A stretch of DNA of 32,295 bases, taken from the NCBI RefSeq assembly GCF_905187505.1, contig NZ_CAJJIC010000014.1, forward strand, positions 1 to 32,295, given 5' to 3'. The DNA comes from an uncultured Mailhella sp. Its GTDB lineage: Bacteria > Desulfobacterota > Desulfovibrionia > Desulfovibrionales > Desulfovibrionaceae. The position numbers and the translations under genes were made by a program. Below are positions 22,835 to 30,788 of this stretch, one piece after another. The notes under the pieces are model-generated. The model worked only from the letters and a program-made list of their open reading frames with translations, had not been told where the DNA came from and ran no database searches. Each line of letters begins with the position of its first letter. Position 1 is the stretch's first letter.

Positions 22835-24417
22835 GTATGGCACTTACTTCACGGCAGAAAATGGGGGCGGCCGCCCTCATCATGGCGTTCAGCGTTCTGG
22901 TTTCGCGCTTCATGGGCCTTTTCCGCGACAAGATCATCTCCTGGCAGTTCGGAGCCGGGGGCGAGACCGACATTTACTTCGCGGCCTTCGTGGTGCCGGA
23001 CTTTTTGAACTATCTTCTGGCGGGCGGATACATTTCCATCACGCTCATACCGCTGCTTTCCCGGCGCTTTGAAGAGGACGAGGCCGACGGCTGGAGACTT
23101 TTCGGCACGGTGTTTTCCTGGGCGACCCTGTCCATAGGCGTCTTGTCCGTGCTGGCCTTTGCGGCCGCGTCGAAGCTCGCTCCGCTGGTGGCTCCCGGCT
23201 TTACTCCCGAGCAGTGCGGACGCCTGGCCGAGTTTCTGCGCATCGTGCTTCCGGCTCAGGTGTTCTTCCTGCCCGGTGCCTGTCTTTCCGCCATTCTCTA
23301 CATCCGGCATCAGTTCACGGTGCCCGCGCTCATGCCGCTCGTGTACAACGGCTGCATTCTGCTCTTCGGCGTGGGACTGCCGTGGCTCGGCCTTGCCGAC
23401 GGCATGGAAGGCTTCTGCTGGGGCGTGCTTTTCGGCGCGGCGCTCGGCGCGTTCGTGCTTCCCCTCATTGCGGTGAGGGAAGGCGGACTTCATCTGTCCT
23501 TCCATCTTTCGCATCCGCTCATGAAGAAGTTTCTGCTCCTTGCCCTGCCGCTCATGATCGGTCAGTCCGTGGTGGTGCTCGACGAGCAGTTCGTGCGCAT
23601 TTTCGGCAGCATGGCCGGCGACGGCGCGGTAAGCCTGCTCAACTATGCGAGGCGCATCATGATGGTGCCCGTGGGCGTGGTGGCGCAGGCCGCCGGCGTG
23701 GCGTCCTTCCCGTTTCTGGCCTCTCTGGCCGCAAAGGGCGACATGAACGAGTTCCGTTCGACGCTGCGCCGCACCATGACGAACAGCATGATCGTGGCCG
23801 TGCCCGTGGCGGCATGGATGATCACCGCTTCCGGTCCGGTTCTGGGCTTCATCTTTGAGGGCGGCAGCTTTTCCGTCTCCCATACCATGGGCGCCGCGCC
23901 TCTTCTGCAGATCATGCTCGTGGCCGTGCCCTTCTGGCTTCTGCAGCAGGTGACGGGCCGCGCCTTCTACGCCATGGAAGACACCGTGACGCCCGCCGTG
24001 GTGGGAACGCTGGTCACGATTGCGGCCGTGCCCGCCTATTTCGTGTTCATTCCGCTCATGGGGGCGAGAGGCGTGGCCGTGGTCACCACGGTGTCCATCG
24101 CGCTCTATGCTCTGGCGCTCATGGTCGTGGCCTGCCGCCGCTGGGCGAACGGCGCCTTTGCGGGCGTCTGGGGCACGGCGTGGCGCAGCGCGCTCATTTC
24201 CATGCCCGGCTGCGGCCTCACGCTTGCCGTCATGCACGACGGCTTCCGCCTCATGGCCGGCTGGAATCCGCTGCTTCAGCAGTTCATCGTGCTTGCCGTG
24301 GGCGGTCTGCTTTTTCTGGCCTCGTGGCTCGTCATCGCCTGGTTCTTCCATCGCGACTATTTTCGCCTCGTGACCTCTCCCTTCCTGCGCCGTCTGCGTC
24401 GCGCACCCAGATCCTGA
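22831..24417 (+). CDS. murJ: Lipid II flippase MurJ
   Basis: This inner-membrane MOP-superfamily flippase moves lipid II for peptidoglycan synthesis. It has 528 residues with about fourteen hydrophobic segments. The N-terminal SRFMGLFRDKIISWQFG holds the conserved Arg and Asp of the central cavity, and YARRIMMVPVGVVAQAAGVA is the MurJ signature of the second half. The start at ATG 22831 overlaps the previous stop by 4 nt; ATG 22837 is a close alternative. The gene is followed after 13 nt by ispH, so the three genes likely form one transcript. Confidence 0.93.
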   Translation: MSMALTSRQKMGAAALIMAFSVLVSRFMGLFRDKIISWQFGAGGETDIYFAAFVVPDFLNYLLAGGYISITLIPLLSRRFEEDEADGWRLFGTVFSWATLSIGVLSVLAFAAASKLAPLVAPGFTPEQCGRLAEFLRIVLPAQVFFLPGACLSAILYIRHQFTVPALMPLVYNGCILLFGVGLPWLGLADGMEGFCWGVLFGAALGAFVLPLIAVREGGLHLSFHLSHPLMKKFLLLALPLMIGQSVVVLDEQFVRIFGSMAGDGAVSLLNYARRIMMVPVGVVAQAAGVASFPFLASLAAKGDMNEFRSTLRRTMTNSMIVAVPVAAWMITASGPVLGFIFEGGSFSVSHTMGAAPLLQIMLVAVPFWLLQQVTGRAFYAMEDTVTPAVVGTLVTIAAVPAYFVFIPLMGARGVAVVTTVSIALYALALMVVACRRWANGAFAGVWGTAWRSALISMPGCGLTLAVMHDGFRLMAGWNPLLQQFIVLAVGGLLFLASWLVIAWFFHRDYFRLVTSPFLRRLRRAPRS

Positions 24418-24430
24418 CGGAGAATGCCTC

Positions 24431-25288
24431 ATGAACGTCATACGCGCCAGCCACGCCGGTTTCTGCATGGGTGTGGCCCTTGCCCTTCACAAGCTCGACA
24501 CCATCGTGGCCGCCCGCTCCGGCGAGAAGGTCGCCACGCTCGGCGAGATCATCCACAATCCGCAGGTGCTTGAGGACTACGCCCGCAAGGGCGTGCGCTG
24601 CCTTCACTCCGTGGAGGAGGCCGAGGGCGACATGGCCGTGCTCATACGCGCCCACGGCATTCCCCGCGACGTGGAAGCCAGGCTTCGTGAACGCTGCGCC
24701 GGGGTGGAGGACGCCACCTGTCCCCGCGTGAAGAACGCCCAGCTTGCCATTGCCGAGGCCACCTCCACGGGACGGGAACTTCTGCTCTACGGCGAGGAGT
24801 CGCATCCCGAGGTTCGGGGACTCATTTCCTACGCCGCGGGCGAAAGCCGCATTTTTTCCTCCATTGCCGACCTTGAGACGCTCATCGCAGGGGAGGAACT
24901 GACGGGCCGGCCTCTGGTGCTTGCCGCCCAGACCACGCAGGACCGTCTTATCTTCGACGAGATGCATCGGCGCCTTGCCGCGAGATTCGGCTCGTCCCTC
25001 ACCGTGCTCGACACCATTTGCGACGCCACGCGCGAGAGGCAGGAAGAGGCCGGTGAGATTGCGGCACGCGTGCAGGCCATGGTGGTGGCCGGAGGCAAGT
25101 CCAGCGGCAACACGAAGAGACTTGCGGAACTTGCGCGCATGCGCGGCGTTCCCACGGTGCTCGTGGAAACGGCCGACGAGCTCGACGGAGCGGACTTTGC
25201 GGGCGTGCGCACCGTGGGACTCACGGCAGGCGCTTCCACGCCCCGCTACATCATCGACGAAGTGGAAAAAAAGCTTCGTCTGCTGTAG
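24431..25288 (+). CDS. ispH: 4-hydroxy-3-methylbut-2-enyl diphosphate reductase
   Basis: Last enzyme of the MEP isoprenoid pathway, making IPP and DMAPP on an iron-sulfur cluster. The 285-residue protein has the three cluster cysteines Cys12 (GFCMGV), Cys97 (ATCPRVKN) and Cys197 (DTICDATRERQ). Substrate residues include His42, His75 (RAHG), His125 and the loop GGKSSGNTKR. Length fits the shorter members of the family. Shine-Dalgarno GGAG is at 24420-24423. MurJ needs undecaprenyl-linked lipid II, so pairing it with isoprenoid synthesis is sensible. Confidence 0.95.
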   Translation: MNVIRASHAGFCMGVALALHKLDTIVAARSGEKVATLGEIIHNPQVLEDYARKGVRCLHSVEEAEGDMAVLIRAHGIPRDVEARLRERCAGVEDATCPRVKNAQLAIAEATSTGRELLLYGEESHPEVRGLISYAAGESRIFSSIADLETLIAGEELTGRPLVLAAQTTQDRLIFDEMHRRLAARFGSSLTVLDTICDATRERQEEAGEIAARVQAMVVAGGKSSGNTKRLAELARMRGVPTVLVETADELDGADFAGVRTVGLTAGASTPRYIIDEVEKKLRLL

Positions 25289-25417
25289 CGTCCGCGTCCG
25301 GCTCCTTCGTGTCGCGGTCTGTCCGGCGCGGCCCGGTTCCCTTGCGGGGCAAGACGGAGCAAGCTTCCTGAAACATATTGTAACAGGAAAAAGGGTGCGA
25401 TTAACTTCACTCCCGGC

Positions 25418-25423
25418 TATAGT
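25418..25423 (+). promoter_or_regulatory. Possible -10 of the two-component locus
   Basis: TATAGT (five of six) lies 29 bp before the response-regulator ATG, but no -35 is visible 15-18 bp upstream. This fits an activator-dependent promoter, perhaps autoregulated, though I cannot define the activator site. Confidence 0.35.
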
Positions 25424-25452
25424 CTTTTCAGACTGTTCTGGAGGAATCTGCC

Positions 25453-26229
25453 ATGCCCGATACCGATACCGCTCAAAAGCCCTCGCTTTCCCTTCTTGTC
25501 GTCGACGACGATCAGGACATCCGCGACCTCATGGCCGACTATCTTCGCCAGCACGGATTCACCGTTCGAGTGGCCGACGGCGGCAAGGCCATGTTCGAGA
25601 GTCTGGAAAACGAAGTGCCCGACCTTATCGTGCTCGACATCATGATGCCGGGCGAGGACGGTTTGTCGCTTTGCCGCCGTCTGCGCGCCTCGGAAAGCCT
25701 CGCCTCCGTCCCCGTCATCTTTCTCACCGCCCTCGGCGACACCGCCGACCGCGTGGTTGGGCTGGAGCTCGGGGCGGACGACTATGTGGTCAAGCCCTTC
25801 CAGCCGCGCGAGCTTCTGGCCAGAATCCGCGCCGTGCTTCGCCGCTCCGGACGGACGACGGACACGTCCGCAGAAGCCGGACGTCCGGAAAAGGCCTATC
25901 ATTTCAGCGGCTGGACGCTGGACATTTCTGCGCGTCATCTCATTGCTCCCGGCGGCATGGTGGTGAACCTGAGCGGCGCGGAATACCGTCTGCTCACCAT
26001 TTTTCTCGAGCATCCGCAGAAGGTGCTCAGCCGTGACTTCATTCAGGACGAGCTGCAGGGGCAGGAAACCGACCGCAGCCCCTTCGACCGCAGTCTCGAC
26101 GTGCAGGTGTGCCGTCTGCGCGCTCGTCTGCGCGACACCGGCGACGGCGACAAGGGACGCGAGAACAAGCTCATAAAGACGGTGCGCGGTGACGGCTACG
26201 TGTTCACCAGCGCCATCACGGCGGAGTAG
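25453..26229 (+). CDS. OmpR-family response regulator
   Basis: This 258-residue regulator has a receiver domain at about 12-130. The acidic triad is DDD at 18-20, the phospho-acceptor Asp62 lies in VLDIMMPG, and the switch residues are Thr92 and Lys114. The winged helix follows at about 150-255 (NLSGAEYRLLTIFL, then RSLDVQVCRLRARL and KTVRGDGYVF). The pattern is closest to OmpR/RstA/CpxR-type regulators. Shine-Dalgarno GGAGG is at 25440-25444. The kinase ATG follows 2 nt after its stop. The genes downstream encode lipoproteins and HtrA, so an envelope-stress regulon is likely. Confidence 0.88.
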   Translation: MPDTDTAQKPSLSLLVVDDDQDIRDLMADYLRQHGFTVRVADGGKAMFESLENEVPDLIVLDIMMPGEDGLSLCRRLRASESLASVPVIFLTALGDTADRVVGLELGADDYVVKPFQPRELLARIRAVLRRSGRTTDTSAEAGRPEKAYHFSGWTLDISARHLIAPGGMVVNLSGAEYRLLTIFLEHPQKVLSRDFIQDELQGQETDRSPFDRSLDVQVCRLRARLRDTGDGDKGRENKLIKTVRGDGYVFTSAITAE

Positions 26230-26231
26230 TC

Positions 26232-27821
26232 ATGGCCGTTGCGGAAAGCCGGAGCCGGTCCGGGGAAAAGCGCGGCGTGCTCTGCCGACTGAGGCGTCTT
26301 GCCTCGCGCCTGTCGCCGGATTCTCTTCTGGCCAGGCTCATACTCATTTTTTCGGCCGGTTTTTTTGCGCTTCTTCTGCTCACCACCATTTATGCGGGGG
26401 AATCCCGGCATTTCTACTTCATGCGCGGGCTCATGGCCGACAGGGCCCGCCGCATGGCGGAAGTGGCCGTGCTGCTCGACGCCACGTCGCCGGAAATCCG
26501 CTTCGTCCTGCGCGAGCAGCTCAACAGCCGCGGCTTTTTCGTGCGCTTCATGTCCACGCGGCCTTCCGTGTCCGTGCACGAGGACCTGAAGGAAATGTCG
26601 GAGCTCATGGAATACATGCTGAACGTGTCCCTCGCGCGCCTTTACGGCGACATGCCCACGGGCCACGGCCGTGGAGGAATGCACGGCACGGGCCACGGCC
26701 GTGGAGGAATGCACGGCACGGGGCACGGCAGCGGGACGAGTCGCATGAGCGAGGACGTGCCTCGCCGCGGCGTTCTGGCCGTTCGTGAGCTGAATCTGCC
26801 GAGCCCCATGGAGTCCTTCGGCCAGTCCGTATGCCAGTACTTCACCAAGGACAAGAAGACCCGCGGTCCTTCCGTGTATCAGGCCACGGCCGTGGTGCCC
26901 CTGCACGACGGCACATGGGTGGTCATCGAGGATTCCGCGCCCGGCTATCCGCCCATGCCCTATTTCCCCTTTACCAGCATCATGGCCATAGAAATGTTTT
27001 TCGTGGCCATCAGCCTTCTGGCCTTCTATCTGTGCGTGAAGCCGCTGCGCAGGCTGGCCCGCGCCGCCGACCGCTTCGGCCGGGACATACGCACTCCTGC
27101 CCTGCCGGAAACCGGTCCCACGGAAGTGCGCGAGGCCGCCCAGGCCTTCAACCGCATGCAGACGAGCATACGGGAGTTTCTGGACGAGCGGGAGCGCACC
27201 CTTGCCGCCGTGTCGCACGACCTGCGCACGCCGCTTACGAGAATGCGCCTGCGCGTGGAGCAGCTTGACGAGAGTCAGCGCATTCCTCTTCAGAAGGACA
27301 TCGGCGAGCTGCAGCAGATCATGGACACCACCATAGACATCGCACGCAGCAAGAGCGAGAATGTGGCCGTGGTGGACGTCATGTCCCTCATTGAAAGTCT
27401 CGTGGAGGACCGGCAGGACATGGGACAGGACATCCGCATGGAAGAGCGCCTGCAGGATCCCGAGGCCATGTTCTCCATACGGCCCCTCAAGGCCCGTCCG
27501 CTCAGCATGAAGCGCTGTCTTGCCAACCTCATGGACAACGCCCTGCGCTACGGCGGCCACGTGGTGGTGGACGTGGTGGACGGCGACGACATGCTTTCCG
27601 TCATCATTTCCGACAGCGGACCCGGCATCGCCGAGTCTGAACTCAAGAAGGTTTTTGAGCCCTTTTACAGGGTGGAACGCTCCCGCAACCGCAGCACGGG
27701 AGGCACCGGACTCGGTCTTTCCATCGCTCGCAGCATGGCCCGCATGCACGGCGGCGACGTGACGCTGGAAAACAGACCGGAAGGCGGCCTTCGGGCCACG
27801 GCGACCTTCAAGCGGACGTGA
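26232..27821 (+). CDS. Sensor histidine kinase with His/Gly periplasmic repeat
   Basis: This 529-residue inner-membrane sensor is partner of the upstream regulator. Membrane segments lie near 34-54 and 248-268, so residues 55-247 should be periplasmic. HAMP-like sequence runs about 269-320. His329 is in SHDLRTPL, the N-box is NLMDNALRY, then DSGPGI, FEPFYRVERSR and GTGLGLSIA. The odd part is residues 143-168: two exact copies of the decapeptide TGHGRGGMHG and a partial third, giving five His and two Met in a flexible stretch. This could bind Cu, Ni or Zn, or be a neutral expansion. It resembles EnvZ/RstB/CpxA-type kinases, but the sensed signal is unknown. Confidence 0.88.
   Translation: MAVAESRSRSGEKRGVLCRLRRLASRLSPDSLLARLILIFSAGFFALLLLTTIYAGESRHFYFMRGLMADRARRMAEVAVLLDATSPEIRFVLREQLNSRGFFVRFMSTRPSVSVHEDLKEMSELMEYMLNVSLARLYGDMPTGHGRGGMHGTGHGRGGMHGTGHGSGTSRMSEDVPRRGVLAVRELNLPSPMESFGQSVCQYFTKDKKTRGPSVYQATAVVPLHDGTWVVIEDSAPGYPPMPYFPFTSIMAIEMFFVAISLLAFYLCVKPLRRLARAADRFGRDIRTPALPETGPTEVREAAQAFNRMQTSIREFLDERERTLAAVSHDLRTPLTRMRLRVEQLDESQRIPLQKDIGELQQIMDTTIDIARSKSENVAVVDVMSLIESLVEDRQDMGQDIRMEERLQDPEAMFSIRPLKARPLSMKRCLANLMDNALRYGGHVVVDVVDGDDMLSVIISDSGPGIAESELKKVFEPFYRVERSRNRSTGGTGLGLSIARSMARMHGGDVTLENRPEGGLRATATFKRT
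26658..26729 (+). repeat. 30-bp in-frame tandem repeat in the sensor gene
   Basis: Two identical 30-bp units (26658-26687 and 26688-26717) and a partial third copy from 26718 with one silent change (GGC to GGG). Each encodes TGHGRGGMHG. Exact identity at the DNA level suggests a recent duplication, which could vary in copy number between strains. Confidence 0.9.
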
Positions 27822-27850
27822 GCGGACATGGGAAAGAAAAAGGAGTTGTC

Positions 27851-28012
27851 ATGAGTCGATTCATTCTTGTCGCGTTGCTTTGCACGGGATTTGCCCTGTC
27901 GGGCTGCGTCGTTCCGCCGCCCCATCACGATGAGCACAGGTACGAGCAGCCCCGTGGTCACAGACCGCCGCCCGCAGATTACCACCCCTACTGGGGTCCC
28001 CGGACGCGCTAG
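27851..28012 (+). CDS. Small Pro/His-rich lipoprotein
   Basis: A 53-residue protein with a signal peptide and lipobox FALSGC, Cys19 being the lipidated residue. The mature part is about 34 residues, rich in Pro, His and Tyr (PPPHHDEHRYEQP). No known domain. Shine-Dalgarno AGGAG is at 27841-27845. It begins 29 nt after the kinase stop and is probably co-transcribed. It shares GC-V/I-V/I-PP after the lipobox and the motif ADYHP with the next lipoprotein, which suggests common origin. A metal-binding or sensor-partner role is conjecture. Confidence 0.7.
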   Translation: MSRFILVALLCTGFALSGCVVPPPHHDEHRYEQPRGHRPPPADYHPYWGPRTR

Positions 28013-28119
28013 CGTTTTTTTCGGCCTGCCCCCTGCGGACGGGCCTTTCTTCTCCTGTCGTTTCGACCTCCGTCATGGAGCGGACTGAAAGGCCTGTCCG
28101 GAGGAGCCGTGCCGGCCTC

Positions 28120-28140
28120 GTGCTCCGATGTCCGGAGCAC
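28120..28140 (+). other. 8-bp hairpin between the two small lipoprotein genes
   Basis: GTGCTCCG (28120-28127) pairs perfectly with 28133-28140 around ATGTC. No T-run follows, so it may tune mRNA stability or processing rather than terminate. Confidence 0.45.
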
Positions 28141-28170
28141 CGGCAACGTTCATGAACATGGAGGTATGTC

Positions 28171-28542
28171 ATGAGAGCTCTGCCCGTTGCCATCGGTTGT
28201 CTTTTCCTTCTGGCCGGCTGCATTCCGCCGCAGCCGGGTTCTCTGGCCTATGCGGACTATCATCCCGCTCCCGTGCGGCATGACGTGCGCCCCGCGCCTC
28301 CGGCCCCGCGTCCCGAGGCTCCCAGACCTGCGCCTGCGCCCCGTCCCGACAGGCATGCGCCTGCTCCCGGGCCTGGGGTGAACAAGGCTCCGGCTCCCCG
28401 GCCGGACAGTCATGTGACGCCGTCCCGTCCCGGCAATCCGCAAAAGTCGCCCGCCATGCAGCGTCCCGCGATGCCGAAGCCCGGAAGCAATCCCCCCGTC
28501 CCCGGCAGAAACGATCCGGGACGGAATGATCATCGCAGGTAG
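28171..28542 (+). CDS. Pro-rich lipoprotein
   Basis: A 123-residue protein with signal peptide and lipobox LLAGC (Cys17). The mature part is low complexity, dominated by Pro-Arg-Ala-Pro repeats with scattered His (PRPEAPRPAPAPRPD). It has no predicted domain and would be an extended surface or periplasmic tether. Shine-Dalgarno GGAGGT is at 28161-28166. It resembles the preceding lipoprotein at the lipobox and ADYHP. A terminator begins at its stop codon. Confidence 0.7.
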   Translation: MRALPVAIGCLFLLAGCIPPQPGSLAYADYHPAPVRHDVRPAPPAPRPEAPRPAPAPRPDRHAPAPGPGVNKAPAPRPDSHVTPSRPGNPQKSPAMQRPAMPKPGSNPPVPGRNDPGRNDHRR

Positions 28543-28567
28543 CCCTGCGTCCGCGCGGGGCTTTTTC
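28541..28567 (+). terminator. Terminator overlapping the lipoprotein stop codon
   Basis: AGCCCTGCG (28541-28549) pairs with CGCGGGGCT (28554-28562) with one T/G wobble, loop TCCG, followed by TTTTTCC. Its first base lies inside the TAG stop codon at 28540-28542. Confidence 0.75.
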
Positions 28568-28582
28568 CGAAAAATCATCGGA

Positions 28583-28628
28583 CAAAGGAGTGTGCCTTGC
28601 GGAGGCACGCTTTGAGCGCACTCCTTTG
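28583..28628 (+). other. Alternative hairpins in the htrA upstream region
   Basis: An outer 13-bp stem pairs 28583-28595 with 28616-28628 (one wobble). A competing inner stem GTGCCT/AGGCAC (28592-28597 with 28603-28608) shares four bases with the outer arm, so the two folds exclude each other. If transcribed as part of the htrA leader it could switch. There is no T-run after the stem. Confidence 0.4.
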
Positions 28629-28677
28629 CCCGGAGTCAGCAAAAAAGGCCCGCCGGCACCGCTCCGGACGCGGACAG

Positions 28678-28693
28678 TCCTCCTCATGGAGGA
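28678..28693 (+). promoter_or_regulatory. Hairpin sequestering the htrA Shine-Dalgarno
   Basis: TCCTCC (28678-28683) pairs perfectly with GGAGGA (28688-28693) around TCAT. The 3' arm is the ribosome-binding site of the HtrA gene, which starts at 28702. Such an arrangement is typical of translational switches, including RNA thermometers, though this stem is GC-rich for one. Confidence 0.6.
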
Positions 28694-28701
28694 AGTTTAC
28701 T

Positions 28702-30039
28702 ATGAAAATCAGCATGATACGTAACATATTTCTCGGCTTTCTTCTGCTTGGTCTCGTTGGTGTTCCTTCCCTTCAGGCCGCGCCTTCGTTCACGGCGAGG
28801 CAGCAGGAACGCGTCACCCCGGCGGTGCGCGTCGTGAGCGCCGTTGCTCCGGCGGTGGTGAACATCACAAGCACGCTGGTGGAAAGACGTTCCGCTCCCG
28901 AGCTCACGCCTTTCGACTTCTTTTTCAACATTCCCGGACGCGATCTGCGCGGCGAAAGCATAGGGTCCGGCATCATCATCGACGGCCGCCGCTCCCTCGT
29001 GCTCACCAACGCCCATGTGGTGAACGGCGCTTCGTCCATTTCCGTAAGGCTTCTCGACGGCCGAACCTTTTCCGCCGACGTGGTGGGCGCGGAACCGGAC
29101 TTCGACATTGCCGTGCTGCGTCTCAAGGGCGCGAAGGATCTTCCTTCCGTGGCCATGGGCGATTCCACCGATCTCATGCCCGGCGAGAACGTCATCGCCA
29201 TAGGCAATCCCTTCGGCTTTTCCCACACGGTGACCACGGGCGTCGTTTCCGCGCTGGACCGCACCATTGAAGCCGAGGACGGCGTGTTCACGGATCTCAT
29301 TCAGACCGATGCCGCCATCAATCCCGGCAACAGCGGAGGCCCCCTGCTCAACGTGCTCGGGGAGCTTGTCGGCATCAACACCGCCATTTACGACAAGGCG
29401 CAGGGCATAGGTTTCGCCATTCCCATCAGCAAGGCCCGCCGCGTGGTGGACGAGATTCTTGATCAGGGGCACGTCAGCACTCCGTGGCTTGCGCTCATCG
29501 GGCAGAACGTGGACCCGCGCACGGCCCGCTATCTGCGCCTTCCCGAAGCCGAGGGGCTGCTCGTGACGGAAGTGTTCAAGAACGGACCGGCAGACAAGGC
29601 GGGACTTCGCCCCGGCGACGTCATCATGGAGATGTCCGGCAACGCCGTCACCGACAGGGACAAGTTCCTTTCCCTCATGCGAAATCACCAGCCCCATGCG
29701 CCCATATCGCTCAAGGTATGGCGCGACGGCAAGGAAAGAGCGTATACTCTGACGGCGACGGACTTCGATGACAAGGCGGCCGAATCGCTGGCGCTGCGCC
29801 GCTGGGGCATATCCGTGAAGGACGGACGAAACGGTGCCGTGGTCACGCAGGTAAAGGCCGGTTCTCCCGCCGCCCGTCTGGGACTGGAAAAGGGCGATGT
29901 CATCACGGCCGTTTCCGGCCGCGTCACGGATTCGCGCACGGCCTTTCTGGATGCGTTCCGCCGAGACTTCCTCAATAGACAGATACTGCTTCAGGTGCTT
30001 CGCGGCGGCCGTCTGTATCAGGCCCGCATGGGGATTTAG
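28702..30039 (+). CDS. htrA: Periplasmic serine protease HtrA/DegP type
   Basis: It degrades or refolds damaged envelope proteins. The 445-residue protein has a signal peptide (cleavage near SLQA at 23-26). The trypsin-like domain has the catalytic triad His105 (TNAHVV), Asp135 (DFDIAVL) and Ser211 (GNSGGP). Two PDZ domains follow, about 265-345 (GLLVTEVFKNGPADKAGLRPGD) and 365-445 (GAVVTQVKAGSPAARLGLEKGD). Start: GGAGGA is 8 nt before ATG 28702. The Shine-Dalgarno is in a hairpin. Being behind a two-component system and two lipoproteins, it is likely an envelope-stress effector. Confidence 0.95.
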   Translation: MKISMIRNIFLGFLLLGLVGVPSLQAAPSFTARQQERVTPAVRVVSAVAPAVVNITSTLVERRSAPELTPFDFFFNIPGRDLRGESIGSGIIIDGRRSLVLTNAHVVNGASSISVRLLDGRTFSADVVGAEPDFDIAVLRLKGAKDLPSVAMGDSTDLMPGENVIAIGNPFGFSHTVTTGVVSALDRTIEAEDGVFTDLIQTDAAINPGNSGGPLLNVLGELVGINTAIYDKAQGIGFAIPISKARRVVDEILDQGHVSTPWLALIGQNVDPRTARYLRLPEAEGLLVTEVFKNGPADKAGLRPGDVIMEMSGNAVTDRDKFLSLMRNHQPHAPISLKVWRDGKERAYTLTATDFDDKAAESLALRRWGISVKDGRNGAVVTQVKAGSPAARLGLEKGDVITAVSGRVTDSRTAFLDAFRRDFLNRQILLQVLRGGRLYQARMGI

Positions 30040-30108
30040 CGGCCTGCGGCGTTGCGTCCCGGCCGCAAAAACGCTAAGGTGTGAAATCCCTTTTTCAGGA
30101 GTTGAGGT

Positions 30109-30690
30109 ATGAATCATTTCCGTCGTCTTTCCCTGTTGTTCTGCGCGGTGCTGATGCTTGCCGCCCTTACCGGATGCCTGGCACAGAATAATGTCCGCCT
30201 GCTTTATAATCCCGGCGGGGCGTCGGCGCTGCCCGTGGCCACGGCTCCCCGTGTCGCCGTGGTGGTCTTCGAGGATCAGCGCGGTCGCATAGACGTCGGC
30301 GTCCGCAAGGACGGCAGCCCCTTCCAGCCCAGCTCCAGCGTGGCGGAATGGGTGAGTCAGTCTCTCGCCGACGAGCTGGCCCGTCAGGGCGCTCAGGTGT
30401 CCCTGGCCACCTCCATGGCCCAGGCGCAGGCCGGTCAGCCCGACTACATCGTGGGCGGCGTGGTGGAACGCGTGTGGCTTACGGAAAAGAGCATGAGCAA
30501 CTACGATGCCGTCATCCGCATCCAGACCCGTCTTTACAGCCAGAAGCAGGCCACGGTGACCAGAAGCTTTGCCTCCCAGCAGGAAAAGACCGGCATTCCC
30601 GGCGCAGCCCTTGCCGAGGAAACGCTTTCCAGCACTCTGGCCGACGTTCTCAAGAACGCTTCCATGTCCATCATGGGCGCCATGCGCTGA
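30109..30690 (+). CDS. Lipoprotein, YajG-like, function unknown
   Basis: A 193-residue protein with signal peptide and lipobox LTGC (Cys23). The mature part has alternating beta and helical patterns: RVAVVVFEDQRG, SVAEWVSQSLADELARQGAQV, and YIVGGVVERVWL. This resembles the YajG-like or penicillin-binding-protein-activator lipoprotein fold (a divergent TolB-N-like domain), but I cannot fix the family by eye. Shine-Dalgarno AGGAG is at 30098-30102. It follows htrA by 69 nt and ends before a strong hairpin, so it is probably the last gene of the envelope locus. Confidence 0.7.
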   Translation: MNHFRRLSLLFCAVLMLAALTGCLAQNNVRLLYNPGGASALPVATAPRVAVVVFEDQRGRIDVGVRKDGSPFQPSSSVAEWVSQSLADELARQGAQVSLATSMAQAQAGQPDYIVGGVVERVWLTEKSMSNYDAVIRIQTRLYSQKQATVTRSFASQQEKTGIPGAALAEETLSSTLADVLKNASMSIMGAMR

Positions 30691-30711
30691 GGCGTAAAAC
30701 TCTGAAACCTG

Positions 30712-30743
30712 CGCCGCGTCCGGCTTTCCGGGCGCGGCGTTTC
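30712..30743 (+). terminator. Terminator after the YajG-like lipoprotein gene
   Basis: A 12-bp stem (30712-30723 with 30728-30739, one T/G wobble, loop CTTT) is followed by TTTCTGT. It lies 21 bp after the stop codon. Confidence 0.75.
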
Positions 30744-30788
30744 TGTCGGTGCGCCCCTTGCGGGGCGCTGCGTCGACATGGAGCCTTT

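Noticed and set aside
26658..26729. Repeats in the kinase gene as CRISPR or assembly error
   Set aside because: The units are in frame, contiguous and coding; a third, diverged partial copy argues against a simple assembly artefact, though resequencing would settle it.
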